In this document: in pieces, positions 9,050 through 15,383 of the stretch
How the letters are laid out: every line of letters starts with the position of its first letter
How positions within the stretch are numbered: the first letter of the stretch is position 1
Source: Bacteroidota bacterium
GTDB taxonomy: Bacteria > Bacteroidota > Bacteroidia > Chitinophagales > Chitinophagaceae
DNA: 64,000 nucleotides
NCBI GenBank assembly: GCA_030706735.1
Contig: JAUZNZ010000012.1
Span: 1-64,000 of the forward strand
Reading direction: 5' to 3'
Notes under the pieces: generated by a model
What the model was told of the DNA's origin: nothing
Database searches by the model: none
Seen by the model: the letters and a program-made list of their open reading frames with translations, nothing else
Program-made: the position numbers and the translations under genes

Positions 9050-9787
9050 ATGACAATGGACATAATAAGAATATTGATCGTCGCGACCTCTCATGATCGG
9101 CTGGGTGATTCCGGGCGCAAGACCGGTGCCTGGCTGGAGGAGCTCGCCATACCCTTTTATATATTCAAAGAGGCGGGAGCGCTGATCACTTTGGCTTCTC
9201 CGAAAGGGGGGGAAGTGCCGCTGGACCCGAAGAGCGAATCCATCATCGTATCCACCTCGACCATCAGGCGCTTTCAGAAGGATCCGGAAGCCATTGCCCT
9301 TCTGGAGCATTCCCTGCCCCTTAGTACGCAAAGAGCGCAGGATTTCGACCTCGTATATCTCGCCGGAGGACATGGACCGGCCTGGGACTTTGCCGGGAAC
9401 GGCGTGTTGAAGGAACTGCTCGAAGATTTTGACCGGCAGCATAAGCTCATCGGGGCGGTATCCCATGGGGCGGCTGGCCTGCTGGCACTTAAGAATGCCC
9501 TGGGCGAGCCCCTGGTGAAGGGCCGGCGCCTTACGGCATTCAGCAATTCGGAAGAGCAGGTGTCAGGCCTTACCGCCATCATGCCCTTGTTATTGCAATC
9601 GGCGCTGACCGGCCTTGGCGCCCTGTATAGCCAGGGACCCGACTTTGAAAAATATATCGTCATCGACGGCAATATCATTACCGGCCAAAATGCGGCTTCC
9701 GCGAGAGAGGTGGCCAGGCAACTGCTGACCGGACTCAAGGAATTGTCAAAAGGCAGCTTCATCGGTCCGGTCGCGCAATCAAACTAA
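9050..9787 (+). CDS. DJ-1/PfpI (type 1 glutamine amidotransferase-like) protein, nucleophile Cys replaced by Ser
   Basis: The 245-residue protein aligns by eye with Hsp31-like DJ-1/PfpI proteins: TSHDRLGDSGRKTG at the N-terminus, ASPKGGEVPLDPKS, FDLVYLAGGHGPAWD, then FSNSEEQ and TGQNAAS. At the nucleophile elbow, where the family has CHG, this one has SHG (Ser138-His139). Family members act as glyoxalases, deglycases, holdases or amidotransferases; loss of Cys argues against the thiol chemistry. An alternative start at 9056 (MDIIRI) would remove only two residues. It is followed after 22 bases by a paralogue. Confidence 0.87.
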   Translation: MTMDIIRILIVATSHDRLGDSGRKTGAWLEELAIPFYIFKEAGALITLASPKGGEVPLDPKSESIIVSTSTIRRFQKDPEAIALLEHSLPLSTQRAQDFDLVYLAGGHGPAWDFAGNGVLKELLEDFDRQHKLIGAVSHGAAGLLALKNALGEPLVKGRRLTAFSNSEEQVSGLTAIMPLLLQSALTGLGALYSQGPDFEKYIVIDGNIITGQNAASAREVARQLLTGLKELSKGSFIGPVAQSN

Positions 9788-9809
9788 GCCGCGCCATCAA
9801 CCTGAAACC

Positions 9810-10550
9810 ATGAGATCATTAAATAGCTTGCTGATCACGACGTCCAATAGCAGATCGGGCGATACCTGGAACAGGACGGGCGTTGAGATGGATAACCTGG
9901 CCGCGCCCTATTTCATATTAAAGGACGGAGGCGAACACATTACGATCGCCTCCCCCCAGGGCGGACCTATTCCACTGGATCTAAACGGCCGGAGCGTCAC
10001 GGAACGGACCAAAGATACCCTGCGCTTTCAAAAAGATCCGCAGGCCTTGTATCATTTCTTTCATTCCCTCTCCCTCAGCGAGATCAGAAAAGAGGATTTT
10101 GACCTGGTGTTCATCATCGGCGGCTATGGGTCGATGTGGAATTTTCCACGGAACCGCCAGCTCAAGGAGTTGCTTGAATTTGCCATGATCAGGAACATTC
10201 CCGTCGGCATAGTGGGACATGCGATGGTAGCCCTGGTCTCCCTGACTACGGATAAGGGAACGCCATTCGTGAAAGGCAGAAAGATTACGGCATTTAGCAA
10301 TAGTGAAGAGGAATCGGCCATGTTGACGGAAGCCATGCCGTACCAATTGGAGTCAAAGCTCGTCGCGCTCGGCGCACTCTACAGCAAGGGGCCCGATTTC
10401 GAAAGCCATGTGGTGGAGGATGCCAATTTGGTTTCCGGCCAGAATCCCGCCTCCTCCATCGATGTCGCCCGGAAGGTGCTGTCCAAGGCGCGCGACTGCA
10501 AAGAGGTCTCCCCATGGCACAAGGGCGAGAAGTTCTTCAGGTACAGGTGA
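9810..10550 (+). CDS. Second DJ-1/PfpI-like protein, nucleophile Cys replaced by Gly
   Basis: This 246-residue paralogue of the previous gene keeps the same landmarks (ASPQGGPIPLDL, FDLVFIIGGYGSMW, FVKGRKITAFSNSEEE, SGQNPASS). Its elbow reads VGHAM, with Gly136 where the family Cys sits. It is therefore also without the normal thiol nucleophile. The N-terminal segment (NRTGVEMDNLAAP) is further from consensus than in its neighbour, which suggests it is the more diverged copy. Same direction and spacing imply one operon with the HMA-AraC gene. Function unknown; a structural or binding role is possible. Confidence 0.85.
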   Translation: MRSLNSLLITTSNSRSGDTWNRTGVEMDNLAAPYFILKDGGEHITIASPQGGPIPLDLNGRSVTERTKDTLRFQKDPQALYHFFHSLSLSEIRKEDFDLVFIIGGYGSMWNFPRNRQLKELLEFAMIRNIPVGIVGHAMVALVSLTTDKGTPFVKGRKITAFSNSEEESAMLTEAMPYQLESKLVALGALYSKGPDFESHVVEDANLVSGQNPASSIDVARKVLSKARDCKEVSPWHKGEKFFRYR

Positions 10551-10566
10551 TCATCGCATGATTGGA

Positions 10567-10950
10567 TTATTTTGTCAACTCGCTCTCCCTGACCTTTGCA
10601 TCCATCCCTTCCTTTTTGATATCCGTCCGGATATAGAGGAACAGGCTCATATACACATTGGCTATCCAAACCAGGGAGAGTCCCGAGATCAGGTACCCCC
10701 TCCAGTCGGTAAACAGCAGCCGGTACCGGGTGATGAGCAGGAACAGGGCGGTGACGTAAAAACTGAAACAATATTCGCAGGTGAACAGGTAGAAGAATTT
10801 TCTTGACAGCAAGGCCCGGGCCGCCAGGCTCTGCCTTTTGCAATATTCCCTGGGCTCAATAAAAAGTTGCTCATGGGTGACGGTCCAGGCAACGCAGGCA
10901 ATGGGTATCGCCAGGATGAACAGCCAGATGATCTGTATTTGGAGTGTCAT
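10567..10950 (-). CDS. Small polytopic membrane protein of unknown function
   Basis: A 127-residue protein with three likely membrane helices (about residues 5-25, 56-75 and 84-106) and a CEYCFSFYVTALF segment carrying a Cys pair. I recognise the CEYC-F pattern from DUF1360-like small membrane proteins but cannot make a firm family call. It converges on the second DJ-1-like gene and precedes nothing on its own strand. Confidence 0.6.
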   Translation of the reverse strand: MTLQIQIIWLFILAIPIACVAWTVTHEQLFIEPREYCKRQSLAARALLSRKFFYLFTCEYCFSFYVTALFLLITRYRLLFTDWRGYLISGLSLVWIANVYMSLFLYIRTDIKKEGMDAKVRESELTK

Positions 10951-11022
10951 AAGCCTATTTGCTATGCAATCTCCTTGCCAGCCCGATATTTCATTTCCAG
11001 AGCAGGATCTCTGCGTCCCGGT

Positions 11023-12135
11023 CTAGTTCTTGTCTACGTGATTCAAAAAATCGCAAACCGATTCGGCGATGATCAATTCTTCGTTCGTCGGGATGACCTG
11101 GACACTTACGCGGCTCTTTTCGGATGAAACAATCGCGAGGTTCGCCGTATTCCTCCTCGCGTCCAGCTCGATCCCCAGGAATTGAAGTCCCTGGCAGATG
11201 AGTTCGCGAACCTCCGGCGCGTTCTCCCCGATCCCGCCTGAAAATACCAGGGTGTCCAGCCCACCAAGCACGGCGGCAAAAGACCCGATCCACTTCTTCG
11301 CCTGGTAAGCGAATCGCTCGATCGGTTCGGCGGTGCGGGGATCCTTGTTTTGGGAAAGGATGAGATCCCTCATGTCGGAACCCTTCCCGGATACCCCTAG
11401 AAGGCAGGATTCATGATTGATCAGATGGTTGAACTGTTGCGGACTGATCCCCTCGGCTTGCACGAGGTACCAGGCGACTTCCGGATCGGGATCGCCGGTG
11501 CGCGAGCCCATGACCAGGCCGGAAGTGGGGGTAAATCCCATGCTCGTATCCATGGGATCGCCGTTCTTGACCGCGGCCACGCTTGCGCCATGACCAAGAT
11601 GAGCGAGGATCAGCCGGCCATTTGCGGCGCCTCTCCCCGAGATCCGCCGGAGCTCATCGAGAAGATAGGAATAGGAAAGGCCATGAAAGCCGTAACGTTT
11701 AATGCCCATCGCATTATACCGACGCGGGATGGGAAGGCGTTTGGCTGCATCCGGGATCGAGGCATCCATGGACGTATCGACACAGGCGATTTGAGGGAGG
11801 CCTGGCAACCGCCTGCGAAACTCTTCGATCAACGCCAGTTCTCCCTGCCGGTGTTCGGGATCAGACCCGCTGATCTGTTTAAGTTCCTGCAATAATTCAG
11901 GCGTGATCCGGGCAGGCTCCCGACATCCGGCGCCATAAGTGATCCGATGGCCGATGGCGCCGAGGGACGAAAGGCCATCGCGTTTTTCAAGCCCAGCGAT
12001 GAGCCCATTGATCGTTTGGCCGGCATCCTGGCCGATGGTGATCTCATCCTTGAATAATGGGGTCAGGGAGCCATTCCATTCGTAATATGCGAATTTGATG
12101 CTGGATGAACCGCTGTTAATGGTAAGTACGCGCAT
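11023..12135 (-). CDS. ackA: Acetate/propionate-family kinase, divergent acetate kinase
   Basis: The 370-residue protein begins TINSGSSSIKFA (phosphate-binding) and contains GHRITYGAG, GFHGLSYSY, HLGHGASVAAVKNG, GFTPTSGLVMGSRTGD and FSGGIGENA, all acetate-kinase landmarks of the ASKHA fold. Compared with E. coli AckA, the DTAFHxTMP block is DTSMDASIP here, so the conserved His is Asp124, and the usual GNGGS is GHGAS. This resembles the shorter 'acetate/propionate family kinase' group. It interconverts an acyl phosphate and ADP with the acid and ATP. No phosphotransacetylase or phosphoketolase gene is adjacent. It follows a histidine kinase gene by 22 bases. Confidence 0.88.
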   Translation of the reverse strand: MRVLTINSGSSSIKFAYYEWNGSLTPLFKDEITIGQDAGQTINGLIAGLEKRDGLSSLGAIGHRITYGAGCREPARITPELLQELKQISGSDPEHRQGELALIEEFRRRLPGLPQIACVDTSMDASIPDAAKRLPIPRRYNAMGIKRYGFHGLSYSYLLDELRRISGRGAANGRLILAHLGHGASVAAVKNGDPMDTSMGFTPTSGLVMGSRTGDPDPEVAWYLVQAEGISPQQFNHLINHESCLLGVSGKGSDMRDLILSQNKDPRTAEPIERFAYQAKKWIGSFAAVLGGLDTLVFSGGIGENAPEVRELICQGLQFLGIELDARRNTANLAIVSSEKSRVSVQVIPTNEELIIAESVCDFLNHVDKN

Positions 12136-12157
12136 GGGGGGTAAATTAGTCGATCGT

Positions 12158-13027
12158 CTATTTTGCTTCGTTAACCGAAAGAAGGAACCGCGTGCCGATG
12201 CACTTTTCCGATTCTACGACCACTTTTACTTTATTTGACCGGAGGATGTCGAGGGTCGTCGATAAGCCCAGGCCCAACCCATTGGCCTTGGTGGTGAAAT
12301 AAGGTTTGAATATTTTATCCAGGTCCTCCTTGCCGATGCCGATGCCGTTATCCCGGATCTCCATGTAGCAGACGCCGTTCTCCGACCGGGTGCTCAGCGA
12401 CAACTTTCCGCTGAAAGGCATGGCTTCGATGGCATTGATCATGATATTGGTCAGCGCGATCTTCATTCTGTCCTTATCCACCGATATCATACAGCCATGT
12501 GTGGTATATTCTTTAACGACCAAAACATTCTTAAGCTTGATCCGGTCGATCGACCTGGCCAATGCTTCATCCAGCATTTCGTCGGGGGCGAATTTCTCCG
12601 GCTTTTCTCCGCCGGCATGGGCAGCGGTGAGCAGCCCGGTGACCAGATCGTTGATCCGCGCCGATCCGCGCATGATAATGTCCAGGTACAGGTCCTGATC
12701 CTCCTTGCTGACGGGCGTCCTTAACATGTCCACGGCCAGACCGATATTGGACAGGGGATTCCTGACCTCGTGCGCGAGGGCCGATGCAAAAGAGGTGGAC
12801 CCGGGCCGTGCATTTTTAGGACGTCCGGACCTGGCCGACCGCGCAGCCATTCCCTGCAAAGCCGCAGAAACGGGTTGGATAAACGATTTAAAGAGGTTCA
12901 GTGGTTTTGAGGCAAGTCGGGGTGCTGCATCGGAAAGTGGAATATTGAGGGCAAAGCCGTTGGGGACTTTGTTTTCCGGACCATGTCGGGAATTCCTGAT
13001 GCCGGGGAGGATGCTGTGTGGGCTCAT
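12158..13027 (-). CDS. Cytoplasmic sensor histidine kinase (HisKA + HATPase)
   Basis: The 289-residue protein has a HisKA H-box ALAHEVRNPLSN with phospho-acceptor His86, then an HATPase domain with NIMINAIEAMPF (N box), IRDNGIGIGKEDLDKIF (G1) and GLGLGLSTT (G2). The first 75 residues are basic, low in predicted structure and show neither membrane helix nor PAS fold, so the signal input is unclear. No response regulator is nearby. It lies between a PAS-kinase gene and ackA on the same strand. Confidence 0.85.
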   Translation of the reverse strand: MSPHSILPGIRNSRHGPENKVPNGFALNIPLSDAAPRLASKPLNLFKSFIQPVSAALQGMAARSARSGRPKNARPGSTSFASALAHEVRNPLSNIGLAVDMLRTPVSKEDQDLYLDIIMRGSARINDLVTGLLTAAHAGGEKPEKFAPDEMLDEALARSIDRIKLKNVLVVKEYTTHGCMISVDKDRMKIALTNIMINAIEAMPFSGKLSLSTRSENGVCYMEIRDNGIGIGKEDLDKIFKPYFTTKANGLGLGLSTTLDILRSNKVKVVVESEKCIGTRFLLSVNEAK

Positions 13028-13121
13028 AAATTCAAATTTTAGCTTGGTGAGAATAAAATAAGAGGCCCCCTAAAGATGCATACATTAACCATCAAAATCG
13101 TTACACGTATATGGTAATCTG

Positions 13122-14639
13122 TTACACTATTCCCACGTGGCTGTAAATAGGGCCAGGATGTGTGTCCTTCAGAGGCGCCGTCACGATCAATTCATATCCA
13201 CGGCCGGGCTCCGATCGCACGGACACGCGACCATGCAGCAATTCGACCCGGCTTTTGATATTGATGATGCCGACCCCTCCTTTAGCTTCAGCAGGAACGC
13301 AGCCTTGTCCGTCGTCCAGGATCCGTAGTTCGATCCGGTCGGCTCGTTTACCGAGCATGATGACCGCTGTGGCAGCATTTGCATGTTTCAAAATGTTATT
13401 GACCTGTTCCTGGACGATCCTGAAAATATTCAGTTGCAGGTCTTCTTCGATGAGCGATTCATCCAGGTCCCCCACAGAAAAATCAAATCGGACCGAATGG
13501 ACGAGGTTCATGTCGTCCAGCAGGATCCGGATGCTTTCAAAGAGTCCCATCAGCATGCCCGGAGTAGCCAGGGCCTTGGAGATCTTCCTGATCTCCTCGA
13601 TAACCTGCACGATGTAGGCCGAAGACCTTTGAAGGTATTGGTCCCTGTGCTCCTCATTCGTTCTGGCCATTTCCACATAGAGCTTCGCCGCGCCAAGAAC
13701 CTGGTTCAGATTGTCATGCAGTTCTTTGCCGATATCCGCCCTCTCTTTCTCCTGCGCCGACAGAACGGCCGCCGTGACGGCTTTGCGGCTCGCCAGTCTT
13801 TGAGCCACCAATTTTAATTCGTTCGCCTTCCTGGCCGTTATATCCTGGGTGGCGCCGATCATCCGGATGGCCCGGCCTTCGTCGTTATAGATGATGTGTC
13901 CACGGTCATGAACATGGGCGTAGCTGCCATCCGCCTTTTTAAAACGGTATTCATCCTCCCAAACCGTCGCCGAACTGCCCAACTTCATCCTGTGTACATT
14001 GGCCAGCACGCGCACCTTGTCTTCCGGATGCAGGCAAGCCTCCCAGAAACTCTGTGGGATAAGTGCATTTTCTATCGGATAGCCGAGGATCCTCTTGTGT
14101 CCTCCATCGATCCAGAATAGCTCGCGGACCTGAAAATCCCATTCCCAAAGGCAATCGTTCGTGACCTCCGTGACGAACCGGTATAATTCGTTGAGCCGCT
14201 TCAGCCGTTCTTCATGATCGGTCGACTGTGCGGGCTGTCCGCCCTTTTTAAAGGAGATGGATAAATTACCGTCGGCGTAGTACGTGATCACTTCGAACCA
14301 TGCGCCCATTTCCCCCCAATATTCCCTGAAAGAGATCGGAATTTCGCTCAGAAATGCTTTGTGATAGGCACGATAGAAATCGAGCGGCAGGAGGCCCGCA
14401 AATTCGTCCCAAAGATTCTTCCCCAGGATGTCCGCGGAGAGTACCCCCAGTAATCTTTCCGCCGCCCTGTTCCAATATTTTACTGTCCAGCGGCGGTCAA
14501 CGGTAAAAAAACCGTTGTTGATCGCTTCGGCAATCGGCTTGCCTTGATACTTTTTGGCGGCGGGCGAGGGTCTGTCACCAAGAGCAGGTGAGTTGAAGAG
14601 TGCAGGCATAATCTCCCGTTTTTCGTGACGAAAATACAC
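13122..14639 (-). CDS. PAS-domain sensor histidine kinase (HisKA_3 / NarX-like)
   Basis: The 505-residue soluble protein has two PAS-like modules (about residues 35-130 and 150-275, the second ending in MIGATQDITARK, a PAC signature). Next is a HisKA_3 dimerisation region with KELHDNLNQVLGAAKLYVE (His308) and an HATPase with EQVNNILKHANA and LDDGQGC. Kinases of this class phosphorylate LuxR/NarL-type regulators, but none is adjacent. An alternative start at codon 11 (MPALFN, 14609) is possible. It is probably cotranscribed with the cupin gene 19 bases upstream. Confidence 0.88.
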   Translation of the reverse strand: MYFRHEKREIMPALFNSPALGDRPSPAAKKYQGKPIAEAINNGFFTVDRRWTVKYWNRAAERLLGVLSADILGKNLWDEFAGLLPLDFYRAYHKAFLSEIPISFREYWGEMGAWFEVITYYADGNLSISFKKGGQPAQSTDHEERLKRLNELYRFVTEVTNDCLWEWDFQVRELFWIDGGHKRILGYPIENALIPQSFWEACLHPEDKVRVLANVHRMKLGSSATVWEDEYRFKKADGSYAHVHDRGHIIYNDEGRAIRMIGATQDITARKANELKLVAQRLASRKAVTAAVLSAQEKERADIGKELHDNLNQVLGAAKLYVEMARTNEEHRDQYLQRSSAYIVQVIEEIRKISKALATPGMLMGLFESIRILLDDMNLVHSVRFDFSVGDLDESLIEEDLQLNIFRIVQEQVNNILKHANAATAVIMLGKRADRIELRILDDGQGCVPAEAKGGVGIINIKSRVELLHGRVSVRSEPGRGYELIVTAPLKDTHPGPIYSHVGIV

Positions 14640-14658
14640 GGGCGCGGATAAGGTTTAT

Positions 14659-15051
14659 TTACTCGTAGCCACTCTTGATGATCGTTTGGATCATCTTGAA
14701 TCGGCCGTTCGGTTTAATGAAATTTGCTGAATGCGCGGGAATGATGATCCCCTGGCCGGATTCCAGCAGATGAGATATCTTGTCGATCACGAACTCCGCC
14801 TTGCCTTCGATGATCTGGACGAAGGTGTCGAATGGAGAAGTTTTCTCCGTCAACCCTTCTCCGCTGTCAAAGGACATGACGCTGATATTCCCTGAAGATT
14901 TCTTTATGATCGTTTTGCTTACCACGGAATTGGATAGATATTCAATGATCTCGACAATAATATGCGACACGGACTTTTCCAATTCTCCGCCTTCCACTTG
15001 AGCCCGCCGCTCGCCCGGGTCCGATCCGGGCACTTTGTCCTTGCTTTCCAT
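14659..15051 (-). CDS. Cupin-domain protein
   Basis: A 130-residue protein. After about 35 variable residues it shows a small cupin barrel: VMSFDSGEGLTEKTSPFDTF, then FVQIIEGKAEFVIDKISH, then LESGQGIIIPAHSANFIKP. The first cupin motif lacks the usual HxH metal ligands, although His102 is retained in the second, so metal binding is doubtful and a ligand-sensing role is conceivable. It is the first gene of a minus-strand run cupin - PAS kinase - kinase - ackA. Confidence 0.75.
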   Translation of the reverse strand: MESKDKVPGSDPGERRAQVEGGELEKSVSHIIVEIIEYLSNSVVSKTIIKKSSGNISVMSFDSGEGLTEKTSPFDTFVQIIEGKAEFVIDKISHLLESGQGIIIPAHSANFIKPNGRFKMIQTIIKSGYE

Positions 15052-15383
15052 AAGTTGAAGTTTACTGGCTACGAAGTTCCTATTCTATTGACCGCTAATG
15101 TTACATCTCTCCGTATAAGTATTATATCATTCACACTTTTGCCATTCCGCCGATCCTTCCAATAAAGAAGAAAAGCCCCTGAATTACACGGGCTTTTCTT
15201 GCGCCGAAAACCGAATGCCGGCGCGGGTCATAAAGATGAGCATTCTTATTCCGGGAAATGTTATATCGTTCCTGAAAAAGATTACAAAATTCACACAACT
15301 CGCAGGTTCTACCTCGGAGGCGGCATGCAAGATCCTGATCCCCAACCATTCACACACAACGGAACGGCGGGCCGGTTTGTTCC
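15052..15383. other. Intergenic region between the cupin gene and the S9 peptidase gene
   Basis: These 332 bases hold the upstream region of the cupin gene and one strong hairpin terminator. A CCGTATAAGTATT stretch at 15111-15123 resembles the repeats near 58.7 kb. I see no convincing gene; an open frame at 15131-15349 on the minus strand spans the terminator hairpin and shows no family pattern. Confidence 0.6.
15168..15200 (-). terminator. Rho-independent-type terminator hairpin
   Basis: A perfect 11-bp inverted repeat (AAGAAAAGCCC / GGGCTTTTCTT) with an 11-base loop, rich in T after the stem on either strand. It lies downstream of the S9 peptidase gene, reading leftward, and before the cupin gene's promoter region, so it most likely ends the ileS-dksA-peptidase transcript. 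Confidence 0.75.
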
